The position numbers and the translations under genes were made by a program. Of a stretch of 64,000 bases of DNA, positions 1 through 12,560 are shown one piece after another (the stretch's first letter is position 1; each line of letters opens with the position of its first letter). This DNA is from Cloeon dipterum (lineage: Eukaryota; Arthropoda; Insecta; Ephemeroptera; Baetidae). The DNA is taken from positions 18,903,883-18,967,882 of the forward strand of contig NC_088789.1 of the NCBI RefSeq assembly GCF_949628265.1, given 5' to 3'. Below the pieces are notes generated by a model. That model was not told where the DNA came from and searched no databases. It worked only from the letters and a program-made list of their open reading frames with translations.

Positions 1-3000
1 ACGCCATTAACTAATTCCCAAGCTTCATTGCGAAATGCGATAGATTAAATTATGTCTCATTCCTAATACGATGACAAGGACGGAAAAGTAAAATTACCCA
101 GGGGATGAGGCGAGAAACGTGATGCCCGCACTCAGCCCCGTGCAACGATCGCTGCTCCATTCTGTTTCTGATGATAATGACATTGGCTCATAAAAACTCT
201 TTTCCGCAGCTCATAAAAATTCAATGAAAAAGTATAATGATGTCTCTTTCATAAATTTTGAATTACTTCAGTCACGATTGCAGCTCGCTCAGGGCATTAC
301 AAATTCCTTTGGCCTCGAGAAGAGTGCATAATGGAGTTTACGTCGTAATCGACAAGAACTTGAGGCATTTCTGTCGCATTTCCCCCTAAAATAAATTTTC
401 CGTCGGTATTAAAATATGTTTGCATTTTGACGGATTTGGTATATCAAGAGGTTTAAAAATTTATGTCATTACAGGACGATTTCTAACGAATAGAAGATAA
501 GTTAACATTTACATGTAGTTTTATTTAACTTGTTGGATGGTAAACAAGGTGTCAAGGCTGGACCATTTTTCTTTTTAAAGAGGAAATTGATCATTTGACT
601 CGATTTGACTCGATTTAAAAAATTTACCTTGTACCAGTTCTACCAAAAACATAAAATTACCATAACATTACCCAAAACCTTTTTTTAATTAGCCCTAAAG
701 AGAAGAGTATTTGAATGAAACTGGCCCATGACTATGTAGGGCTGTTAAATTTATACGAGCGACTATTTCTTACTGATATTCAAAGTGTTGCGGGACTATA
801 TTAAATGAGCAAGAATCTTGCAATTATAATCGATATTTAAAATCGTCAAAAACCATCATGGCCGTCTAAAAGGCGCCTAAAAAAAGTCTTATACTGTCTA
901 AACTGCGGCTAAAAATCCATATAAATATGGAATATTTGTTTGCTTTGCGAAAGGAAATGTTCTCATGGTTTCATTCTCAGTAGGCATTTGAAGCCGAAAA
1001 AAATATTTTTGAACAGTTCTTCTGTCAAATTATAGTTTTGTTCACACGCGAAAGAAGCAGGTTTTGATGCTATCTTGTAGCAATGTTGAAAACAAACAGA
1101 AATGATCATGTTTTGGTTAAAAATATTTAGACCTATAGACAGTTTCCATTTCTATTTGGGTTGATTTGCTATTTCTACACTTCTAGGATACTCTAAAAAA
1201 TTCTAAACCCGTCTAGTTTGCAGGGAAAACTATTTTTCAATTCAACACATTATGTTTAATTGGAATGCCGGATATTTTTATGATGGAGCCTTCTATTTTC
1301 CGAAAAAAATCATCCAAAGCTCATAATAATTCAGCCCTTTGGAGACAACATATTTTCCTCCATTTCCCCAAAAAATTAGTTCGCTGTAATAGAATTAAAT
1401 CTATTCCACCGCGCAGCACAGGGGAAGAACAAACAAAGACACTAATGGTTTGAAGCTATTTCGACGGTCCGCCTTGCATAACGTCAGCGACTAATTTACT
1501 CATTCAGGCCAAAACCCACATAAGTGCTTGGAAAAACAAAAGTGTCTCGAAATTTACGGCAAATTTCCCCTCGACTGACAAGATAAGTCGGCTGCTGAAA
1601 TCGGAATAATGAATATACAAGGGAGGAACATGAAAAGGCTTATCGGAGGGGAAAATGAATGGACACAACATGCGGGATGGGAGATTGAGATAAGGGAGGA
1701 CTCGCAAGGAGAAGAAAGAAAGCGCCTTTCTGACCCACATGCTGTCCGAATCGCCTTCACGCCGCGCTAATCTGAGAGCGCGCGCGTGCGATTGATTTTC
1801 TTATCGCTTCACGGGTCGTCGAGGGTTGCTTCCTCATTGGCTAATTTGTTTTGAAAAGAGTGCGTTTGTCACGATCAGACCACCGCTGCCGGTCAAAAAG
1901 CCGCGCGAGCCGCAGAAAGCTATCTGTTGATTGTTTATGGTGACTTTTTGCTCTCGACCCTTGTAATATCTGTCTTGAGCGACACCCATGACGTTCCGGC
2001 CGAATTGATGGATTGAATCGGCTTATTTTCTCAGCCTCGGGCGAGAAATCAATTTCCCTCGATCAGGGTGATGGAAATTCATGAATAAGTTATGAAATAT
2101 GTCGGAGGAAATTTCAATTTCTTATCTATTTCTATACATTTTTAGCTCTTCAATAATTAACTAAAACAGTGTCTCACCTTGCTTGCGGGGAAATTACTCA
2201 TAGCTCAATAACCTCCGTTGTTTTTTCATGCATTTTAATGTTCATACAAAAATATCTATCAATTTAACAAAAGGAAAATAATTCAACTGTTTTATTCATC
2301 ACAAATTTAAGCGCTGTAAGAAATAAAAAATAAAATCTATCCTTTGAAACTCATAAGTCTTATTGTTTTTAACATTTTATTACATTTGAATTGGAAACAT
2401 TCTATTGTCTTATATAAAAAAATACTTCGAAACAATTTAAATAAGAGGAGTTTAACTTCAACTGTTGGAGAATGTGAGCAGTCATTGGACAAAATATCCT
2501 TTTAAAGTAGAAAGCGCAGTGACAATTTCTATTCTCTTCCGAAATCTTTTCAAGATTTGCTGTTGCTTCTTGATGTTTTTGTCGGTTCTGCGCTGCATGA
2601 AGTGGCTCGCCTGCTCTGGTGCGGCGAAACTTCTCTGCTAACCGAAGCAAGGCTGCAAGTAGTGTCGCCAAAGCGCCGCTCGTAGATCAAATTCTCGTGG
2701 CGAGCAAAACACACTCGCGACAAATAATGAAAGACGAATGAATAAGTCATTCCGACCATGCGCTTGGCGCAATTTAAATTGCGGTTGGGATTGAACTTTC
2801 CACGGCAGTTTTAACTATTTAAGGCCGCGCATTTATATGTATAGACTGCAGACCGCAACCAACTCGTGGGTTCCAACTGCATGCAATCGATACATGGCTG
2901 AGCAAAAGCGTGTGCTCTCCGACACATTTCGTGCATTAGCGGATTCGGGGATTTTCATTTCGGTTTAGCACGTACGAAAAGAAGTGGCGTGCGCATTGCG

Positions 3001-4158
3001 AATTAACCAAGGGCGGGGGCGAAATGAGACGAGCAGTTGGATTAAAATCGTACAGTGTATATTTTGCATTGAGAGTGACAACATGATTTAACAATAAATA
3101 TACAATGTGTCTTGATAAATATTATCATTTAAATAAACTCTCGACTATTGCTCACAATCACTCATTTCAGCTGAGCGATTAGTAGGATCACTTTTCAGTT
3201 TTTGTTATCTCCATAGTGCCTCCTTGGCTATTCTCTGCTTTTTAACCAGAATTCGCGTATTAATGGCAGGGGGTTTCGTTAGGTACGGGCTAAGATTTTT
3301 CTAAGTTGAACAACATCGAAACTTTGTGAGATATGTTAACTGTTTACGAATATTCTTAGAGCTGCCATTTTTAATTCGATTTGACCTCAAGGAAATTGAA
3401 GCAATAGCCAATTGATGGAGGAAACAATTAATATTTGTATTTATATCAAAAATATAACAAATTGGGAGTTAATGAGAGCTCAGAACAAAGAGACGAAAAG
3501 CGCGTTGCTTGAATATAAACAATTTTTATGTAAGACAGACTATAATCATTATTTCGTTTTTGAAAACCTTACATTATGTACATATTTATAAGATCTACCT
3601 TCGGTCGGCGAATGCTGCTAATTTAATTGACATTGGTAACTATACTTGGAACCTCATTACTCAATAATTTTGGTAGCATTGACAGTGATTATCTAGCAGT
3701 GTTCTAGAGTGGATCGTGTAATGCTTGACTCAGCCCAGTGTTGCGTCAATTAAAAAAATCAAACTCCGGCACTGATAGTTCGGGTCTATAGCAACAACTA
3801 CATATATAACAAAATGGACCGAGTGCGGACGTGAGACACTCTGGTCAGGATTTACTACGGTCGTTCAATTTCTGACTATCCATTTCAGCGGCTGAAGGGT
3901 ATCATTCAAATCATAGTTTTGATTCTGTTAAATGACTGAAATGCAAAAGGCCTTTTGCAAGAGGTCACTCTTAGCAAGGCGGCTCTCCGTCTGTGTTAGG
4001 AGCTCTCTCCAGCGGCGGCGACTGCGACGGTGGTGGCGGCTGTCCAACACGCGTCTCCAGCCGGCGGTGGCAATCGCGGCGATCGGTTGAGGTCGTTGGG
4101 GTGTGATCAGACGGCACAATCTGGGGTCAGGAACGAAACATTCGAGTGCGCGTTGTGC
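1..4158. other. gene-poor intergenic region
   Basis: No convincing coding exon is seen. The short open frames here lack splice signals and recognisable domains. The base composition is AT-rich, with some GC-richer patches around 1.75-2.05 kb and 4.0-4.15 kb. The last part should hold the 3' UTR of the minus-strand PISD gene, whose stop codon is at 4159. Confidence 0.6.
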
Positions 4159-7100
4159 TCAGTCAGTGTGATTATGGGCTGGCGTGACCTCGGCGGGCGC
4201 GTCCGGGTCAGAAACGCTCATCGGCTGTCCCACCCGGATGTTCTGGCTGACCGAGTGTTGCAGGTGAAAGTCGTCCGGCGCCTCAAATAGCAGCACAATC
4301 GTTGAGCCAAATCTGTTTATCAAATTGTTAGTTTGATTAAAAATCTCCAAATGCAATAAGGAAATCATCATCAGTTAAATTTCAAAATTTGTCATTTTTC
4401 TCAAAATAATTGAGGAAGAATTTTTGCTCAATTTGTCTCGTTGCGATCTACCCAATAGTGAGCTCAAACACCCTTCGAACGAAATAAATCATCATGATTT
4501 TCAATAAAGAGACAATGCTTGCCGTTTGATTAGCTTACTCACTTTGGAGCTAATTTTTCAGAAATTAAAACAGCAAACTGAGAAAATTTAAGCTCTTTCC
4601 CGATTTCCAGAGAATATTTTGGGAATAGGTCATTGTTTTCATCAACATTTTGTATTGTGTAGTATATAGATCTACTTTAAGAACAAATTCCAACAATTTG
4701 TGTTTTTCTCGTATTTATATTTCTACTTGTTGGTAAATAATCATAATGTGTAACGCTACCAGCGTTTTTAGACTTAATTTAGTTATTTTGAAACATAATT
4801 TTTAATCAAGGCAAAAAACAGATGAAAATATTAAAAAAAATCTAATCGCTCGTGGATTACTTAATAATCTCTGATGCAAAAAGAAATTGTTTGACTTTTT
4901 TCACCTCTGCTTATCACATCCCGTTAGATATGAGCTAACCAGATGCAAATAACACCGCCGAGCGGATACCAAGGAACAAGTGGCCTAAGTGACCACAGAG
5001 GAGCTTGAGCCCTATGTGGACATCTTTTCGCATCCCCGCGCCGAGTTCTTATATTGAAACGCCAGACATTTGTCCCTAAAGTCTCTGGAAAGGTGCGATA
5101 ACCAGCTAGTGAGTCAACGCCGATGCGCCTCCCAGTCTGTGGAGCTATTTAACCATTTTGAGCCACTTAAATCAACTACCTTTAGCTATCTCCGACATTG
5201 GGCAGCCAGTTTTATAACCCTAAATATCTCACATTGCCATGACACTACTAGCAATGCGAGAAAATATTTTGGTCGTTGTTTTTAACGGAAAAATAATTTT
5301 TACACGCAGCTAGTGGTAAAACGTAGGAATAATTCACCAGCAGGGTAGCAAATTAATTAGACAGTTGGCCAAAATCTGCAAAACTGACCTGAATTCGCCG
5401 AACAGCTCGCCCTTCTTCACATTCACGCCTTCCTGCGTCGGCCCCAGGTATGTGTCCTTGTGTCGCTGCTGTTGGCGCGGCCAGCGTGGCTGGTTTGTCC
5501 GGAGTTGATCGTCGCAGAAGACGCGAATGGAGCCGACGTTGGTCGCGCCTACCGCCGTCATGGAGAAGAAGCCATGCTTCCACGAGCCAACATACATCGC
5601 CCTCTCATTCAAACTGAACAGCTCCGGGATCCACCTCGCCACCAACGGATTCACGCTAAACAGCTCTCCCTGCAAAGCCGGCAAATAAATATCAATTTAA
5701 TTTCACTCCAGCACAGATTTGAATATTTTTTCAGAACCAGTTTGGAGACTTGTAGCTTTCCTTAAAATGATTACTCATTTTAAAAGAACAAAATTTTATT
5801 TCCGTCACAAATATAAAATTACATATAAAAATACATATTCAGAACTTAAATTCCTTTTTATCACTACAATACCCTCCTACTATTAGTGCTTTATTTTATC
5901 ACAAGTATGTTCTACAGTGGATGCATTTCAGAGCATGCTGCTTTGAGCGACAACAATACTGCGATATTACCTAAAAGCACTACTTAAGTGTCTGACTGAA
6001 GAAAAAAAATGAACTTGAACACAATGCATACAAACACCAATGTCACGGCGGTGAATAATAATCCATATGAACTTATGTCAGATTAATATTACGAGTGAAA
6101 ATTAAACATTGAGTTAGCAATTTGCATGCCTAAAAGGCCTGCATCGACGCAGCCGTTAAAGTGGCTGATGCAGCGCATTTTACCAAATCATGTGATCCTG
6201 CAACCCATTATCACTTTTATTTTTATTGTACTGACTTCTGCGAGCAATACAAAATCATATCTACACATGACCAACACAATGTTCACAGCCTCGAGATGAA
6301 AATAGATAATCAACTAACTTATCTGTTTATACAAACAGATAAGAAGAGGGTGGCTACCTGAAAGTGTCTGCGGAAATTGACGCGGAAATCTGTCGGCGAG
6401 TGGAAGCGGTGATAGTCTCCTGGATTAAGATAAATCACGCTGTTATATAGTCGAGTGCCGCTCTCGTGGTGCAAAAGTCTGCGAGAAAGCGTGCTGCGGC
6501 CCCATTGCTTTTCACTAATCCAACTGGGATCACCTGTAAAATAATTCATAAGGGATTTGTAACAGCGGAAATAACAAAGGAATGTATAAACCTTACCAAT
6601 AAATGATTCGAGAGAATAATCAACTCCTTTGACTTCTTTGATTTTCTCCTTGCACTCCTCCTTTGAGCAAGTGACAGGTCCAGCCTGCATAATTTTACCG
6701 TCAGCAGGAGAAACCTGAAGCAAATTCAAAATCAAGTTATGAAAAATGCAAATTTATAAACGGAGTCAAATGAAGATCCAAATTTTTTCTCACATAAAAA
6801 ATCTAATTAGCTCATTTTGAACAGAGATATTTAAATAACCGGCCATTTTTCCTGAGCTTCCATCATGACATGACCACAAAAATATGCAATAAAAACATTT
6901 TAAATAGTTTAAACTGTATAAAATTGACAATCAGTCTGTGATTAACCGAATTTTTGGGTTTTGTTGGTATAATCATAGGAACTTAAGACTCGAGAGATTA
7001 GCATTCTTGTTGAGATTTTCCAATTCAAAAAATGGTTTTAGAATTTTCAGTAATAAAAAACCATTTTAATAAAAAAATTCTGACAATTCAATCCTTGATA

Positions 7101-10100
7101 AAAATCTCACAGTGAAATTAACCTATAGAAATACGGAAAAAAACAGCTTGACATACACCAAGGAATCGGAATTAAATTTCTAGCAAAAACCAATGGAAGC
7201 ATCACAAAATTTTAGCTGAATTACAAATTCAATTCATTTCTCAGAAGGATTTACTTTCATCGTTTTTTTGGGGGCCATCCAAAATATTTTCGTTGCTCAC
7301 GTCTGTCCACAGATTAGAAAAAAAACAAATAAACACAAAAATTTATTGCTATTAGATGTTGAATATTATAAGAATTGTTTAATGGCAAGCATCAATTGAT
7401 TGGTTCATAACTCTGTATTTATTGAAAATTTCTGTGTAAAACAATAGAATTAAAAAATTATGGATCCATCCGGCGATTTTCACCATGATATCAAGCGGTT
7501 AAATTAATATCATTGCGAAAATTCTCGAAAGAATGGCCAAAAAGAAATGGCGGACGCTGTTTTTTTAAGGTTATCACAAATAATCAATTGACGTAAGAGG
7601 TCAGACGGAAGTAGACAGCTCTCACTGTTATATAAGCGAGCGATAGTTGAAAAAAGCCGATGGGGCGAGATTCGTCAGCCAATCTGAGAGCGCGACCTCT
7701 CCATAATCGAACACGACCTCTGACTCGAGGAGCAACAATTTTCTCACGCGACTAGACTCACCAAAGGATCAGAGGGATGGATCGGTCTGACGCCGTCCTT
7801 TAAACTGCGGCAGAAGAAATCACTAAATCTGGTGTAGGTTTTCAGGTCGGGCTCCCGCACTTCGTTCAGGTTGCACTTGTAGTATTTCGCGTACAAAGAG
7901 TAGAGGGACGGCCTTATGAACTCTGGCAACTCCCTCTCCATAAACCAGCCGACGGTCCTCGATATGGCCCGCAGCGGAATCAGCCGGTAGCAGGTGATCT
8001 GCCAGTCCTTGGCGTGCTCCACCACTTCATCCTCCAGTCTGCGCTTGAAGCTGCGCCACTGAAAGACAGCCAGCAGGGAAATGCCGACGCCGACGGGCAG
8101 CGTGAGGTAGCGGTAGGCCGTTGAGCGCCATCCGCCTTCGCCCTTGGTTGCTGTGGAACAAATCGTGTGTCAGTTGGCTGCTCAGAATGCCGGAAAAAGT
8201 TGATAATGAGGTTAGATAAAAATCTGCTTAGATGAAAAAATGTGAGTAGTATCGCCTCTATGAAAATAAAGAGGCAATCTTATAAAATTTGTTAAGAATC
8301 CCTTATTTGTGGTGAAATCTCTTATAAAAAATATACCGTTTGGAAACAAAATTTAATTAAGGTAAATTTTGAAACATTTTCAGTGGTTAAATATGGGGGA
8401 CTTGTCAAATTTATTCTTTAATGCTTCTCTGTTATATCTAAATTTTATAGTATTCTTCTTCTACCAAGCTTGGTCGAACAAGAAATCATCCGATGTTTTT
8501 TTTTACGGAAGTAGAAAAAAGTGTAAGTCGGGGGAAACACTAAATACGTAAGTCTATTAAGCAAGAGAATCAAGGTTCCAATCCTCATTACTCTGTCTCT
8601 TTCAACGTGAACAAAAAACCCCAGCATAGCACAGCAAACGGTCAAATCGGTGACAAAGCCCTCCGCAAGTCCAGAAGATGGTCTTTGACTGTTTCAATAG
8701 ACATCCTCAATCATCTACAAAGGAATGCAATGAGTTTTCGAAATCAAATTTCTCCAGTCTGGTGAGTGGTTGAAAACAAAGGAATCATCAAGAGCTTGCT
8801 GCTACTAAAGGAATATTAATTTGTAAGGTTGTAGGTGACAACGCTTACTGCCCGGGCGCAGGTCAGCAAAACGAGTCGGTTCGAATGCCTCCCCAGTCCG
8901 ATTGGGTCAATTTCATGACCGCCACATTCAGTTAATTCCACGCATTGCGCACCGCACGCCATCAGCTCTAATAAATCAAGACATTTTAGAAACTCTGCAA
9001 TGGTTTCATAAAATTTTTGAGATTAAAAAGCCTACCTTTCACCACCTTGGAAAAGACAGTGTGAAACCACATCATCATTTAGCTTTGGAGAAGTGATTTT
9101 TGTGAGTTGAAATTAAAGACCAGCTCGACTGGAGCGCTGGTACGCGACTGGCGTGCGAGGGGATGTGAGGCGTATTGTCTAGCAGGTAGCTGTATCACAA
9201 AGTATAGACTGATACTCAATAGGAATGCTCCAGCGACAACAGAAGGCGCCAGGGTTGCAAGTTTTGCTGCTCGCGCCTATCAGTCTAGCATTTATCCACA
9301 CTTGAGCCGTTTTTTCTGTTCTCTGCTCACTTTAAAAATATTTCGGTGCCTAAAAGGGCACTAACTTAACTTTATATAGTCACTTAAAAAGTCGCACCAT
9401 GCGTCAAAGCGGGACGGGCATCAAAGGTTATTTCTTTAAGGAGTTATTATTCAATATCAGGAGAGGCATTGATTGGTTCGTTTGAATGTCTTTTTGAATA
9501 TTTTTCGGTGTCAAGAAACTCAAAAGTGTAATCACAGAGCAGTCGAGGGTCAGGGAGAGATATCGCTGCAAGGGAGATTTTCTCTCAGCTTGTTCGCTGA
9601 CGCATCCCCCTCTAATTATTTAAGATTAAAGACGGAGGTGAATGAACTCACATCATCTGCTCTACAATTTGGCAGATCTGATTGTGAGCTGTCCTATACA
9701 AATGTGTAAATTTGGCAAATTTTTCATATACCTGCATAAATAAGCGTTTAACTGCCTCACACTTTTCATTACACCAATTTTAATTAAGTTAAAATTATTT
9801 TCTGGAAAAAATGCTTAACTTCAAATAAAATTGTGTTGACTAGTGTGCTTAATTGTGCGCGGGACATAATACAAGTTCCAACGGTCAGTCTTTAATGGCC
9901 AGTAGACACAATTCAATACATACAATATTAAACGCGCTCCATCCTTCGTCTAACTTAAGTGCTGCTGACAGTGTGCTAGACAGGCGCACGTTCAAGAAAA
10001 TACATAATGTGCCAATTAAATGCGAGTCAAGAGTTAAATTCCAAGGAGCTCAGCAGTCAGCTATGTCTAGTTCTATCTCACCCGCGAATATAATTTGGCC

Positions 10101-12313
10101 AGACAAACACGGTCCAAGAGCTGATAACCCCATAGGACTGATAACTGTGCTTAGATTTTGCAACTTAAATATTCTGGACAATTCTGTATGCTCTTTTGAT
10201 GAAGATTAAAATCTTCGTAGTAGCGCTGAAATTGTGCATCGATCAACAACCAAATTTTTATTTTCGAATTGATTGTTGCCATTTTCTTGCAACAAGGACA
10301 TTCGCTTTTGGTTTTTATGTTATGCGCAATTTTTCAGCAAGACTAATGAAAAAATAGTAGTTTATAGTTTTAATAATTTATAAACGCTTTTAAACGTCTC
10401 TTGAAATTAAACAAAATAGCAACTTGAATATATGGATTTTGGATATTTTGGTTGCGATTTTATCCAAAACACATTCTTCGTGTGTCGCTGTGAAAAATAC
10501 TTTCTTCCTGCTTTCCAAGTCAACTCCTCGTACACAAAGGCAACCGGGACAAAAGAATGATACAAGTTGCTGCCATCATTCACGCGGCACTTGAGTTATG
10601 CAACGCAGACGCGACTTCCGCGCAGAGATTTCGCCAAACTTTTTCAATCATCTGTCACTAAGCACTAGACTGATAAAGAGTGACAGGTGGTGCAGTTAAT
10701 GAATGTTCAAACGAATGAGATTTAATTTCTATTGAATTAAGTCTGACTTACAAAACAAATTATTCATCTAAACTTATCACTTTCAGGAAAACTATAATAT
10801 TATTGCAAAACTGCTATGGCATGCGAGTTCAGGAACTTCAGGACTTACTCACTGCGGAGTTTATTATTCTAATGCGCTGAATAAATTTCAATTAAGAATG
10901 TCGGACAACAATGCGGTGACAGCAGGTTACTTAACAAATTTATGCATCGCGTGGTTGCGAGCGAGCGCTTGCCTATGTCAATCTGGCCGTGCAAATGTGC
11001 AGCTTGTTCAGGCGAGCGAAATAATAGTAAAAAAATGCAAAAGCTTTTAGCTGCCGCGTGTTGTGGTGCACGAGGAAAATTGCAAGGCAAACAGCGGTGT
11101 GCGCACACACACACACACACTCGCGGTTTCCAACCACGTGTCGCGCCCTCCGATAGAATGACAATGTCAGTTTCGTATTTTTAGGCTCACGCAGACAACG
11201 ACGCCAGCGGCTCGCTCGCCTGCTAATTGGATCAAAGCAATCGCGCGATGGACATGCGAATCGCATTTTGCCTTATTAGGAGGCTATTTGTAACGTGCTA
11301 GAGAATTTTCGCGATTATTTTGGCGCTGATAGTGACATTTTTAAAGCTTCAAATAGGCATTTGAAAAAATTGATTCAACGGGGGGCAGCTAAAACATTGC
11401 TGTGATTTTTTTTCCTTTTTAAATTTGATTTTTATTAAGCTTCTGATTAAAAAAAATTGTTTGTTGATCCATTTTCTTTCAATCCTTGAGTGGTGATGAT
11501 TTATTATTATAACATTATTTTTGCAACCTATGAATTTCACCTTTTCAGTAAAATCTTTAGTTGTACAAAGTACAATGGGATTAAAAAATCAGTCTGTCTT
11601 GTTTGGTTGTCTACAAACCATGTGAAATTATTTTGAGTACAAGGAATATATAAAATAAAAATAGTCCTTCACATATTCCGTCCAAATTAAGGTATATTTA
11701 CTATTTAGAAGGCAAATTCCTTAACAAATTCTTATGTTACCTGTTATCTGAACCGGAATACTTTGGTAATAATTAATATTTCGTATAAATTACGACCAAA
11801 ACCATCTCTGGTTACATCTTTATTATACTTGTATATTCTAACAAGTCAGTATTAATAATAAATTATTTGATTTGAAATTCACGATACAATAATTTGTTTT
11901 GCCTGATAGAAAATATTTACATTGGTTTTATTTTGTTACAAGCTTTTGACATTTTAAACTATTTTTCATCCAATCAACTTGTTTGGGCCATTAAAAATTG
12001 CAAATTTCCGCCCCCTTGAAAGAATATCAACCGAGAATCTATTTGTTCCGTTTTTATTTATTTATTTTTTCGATAAATTTCTTAACATGTTGGGAAAAGA
12101 TCGGTTATACTTACGGAGTCCATTTCCGGAGGCGGGCCTGGTGAGGTTGACCCGCGGGGGTGCAGGGGGAGTGACTCGCAGGGGTGAAAGGAGAACAGGC
12201 TGCAAGCTGCACCGGTAGCCACTGCTGCAAAGTATAACGAGTGAGGCGGGCGCGTGCGAAGGCGCGGACACGGCAGTGGCCAGCAAACACAGCAGCAGCC
12301 ACTGGAGGCACAT
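4159..12313 (-). CDS. PISD: phosphatidylserine decarboxylase proenzyme, mitochondrial
   Basis: Converts phosphatidylserine to phosphatidylethanolamine at the mitochondrial inner membrane. Exons in transcript order: 12313-12115, 8150-7762, 6714-6597, 6533-6358, 5669-5389, 4312-4159. Phases fit and the total is 438 aa (human about 409). Exon 2 carries a hydrophobic segment (about residues 75-95) followed by the family region ending in SLYAKYYKCNLNE and FSDFFCRSLKDGVRPI. Exon 3 has SPADGKI and YSLESFIG, exon 4 has YLNPGDYHRFHSPTDF, and exon 5 has GFFSMTAVGATNVGSIRV. Exon 6 holds the self-cleavage motif FGST (residues 389-392). By family knowledge, cleavage falls between Gly390 and Ser391 and the serine becomes the pyruvoyl group. 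Exons 2-6 are certain by homology. Exon 1 is inferred from an ATG, a GTAAGT donor and matching phase. It encodes a hydrophobic, signal-like start rather than a classic Arg-rich presequence, so another first exon is possible. Confidence 0.9.
8151..12114 (-). other. PISD intron 1 (3.96 kb)
   Basis: Non-coding stretch between the proposed first exon and exon 2 of PISD. The donor is GTAAGTAT at 12114 and the acceptor is TTCCACAG at 8151. It contains a short CA microsatellite near 11.1 kb and a GC-richer patch at 11.0-11.25 kb. The open frames in it (for example 9853-10209) lack splice-site support or family resemblance. No nested gene was recognised. Confidence 0.5.
11104..11120. repeat. (CA)n microsatellite
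   Basis: About eight CA units following a GTGCG sequence inside PISD intron 1. It is a simple repeat and possibly length-polymorphic. Confidence 0.8.
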
Positions 12314-12560
12314 GTCGCAAAGAAAGAGAGAAGCTCGCGGCGGGCGTCCGCCGGTACCGCCGCGCTGGCCGCCACCTCCTGACCCTCGGCCCCCCACGTG
12401 ACCGGCCCACGTGACCCCGCTGGCCGCGACCCCTGCTGGATGGATATTCGCTAATTGGGCTAAGTGGATTCGCCGCACCACGTGACGCGCACTTGAGTCC
12501 GGACGCTGACACCCGGAGCCTCGAGACGGGGTGCTGACGCAGAGTTCACCCCTGCCCCTC
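12314..12560 (-). promoter_or_regulatory. GC-rich PISD promoter with three CACGTG E-boxes
   Basis: The 250 bases upstream of the proposed PISD start are GC- and CpG-rich in an otherwise AT-rich stretch. Palindromic E-boxes CACGTG occur at 12395-12400, 12409-12414 and 12479-12484, each followed on the + strand by AC (CACGTGAC). This is the core bound by bHLH-leucine-zipper factors (USF, MITF/TFEB, Max, SREBP families). There is no clear TATA box. That these sites control PISD is inferred from position. Confidence 0.55.

Noticed and set aside
8872-8890. GGTTCGAATGCC string resembling a tRNA T-arm
   Set aside because: No cloverleaf can be formed with the flanks.
9853-10209. 118-codon open frame on + inside PISD intron 1
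   Set aside because: It opens without an ATG, has no recognisable domain and no splice sites that fit a gene model.
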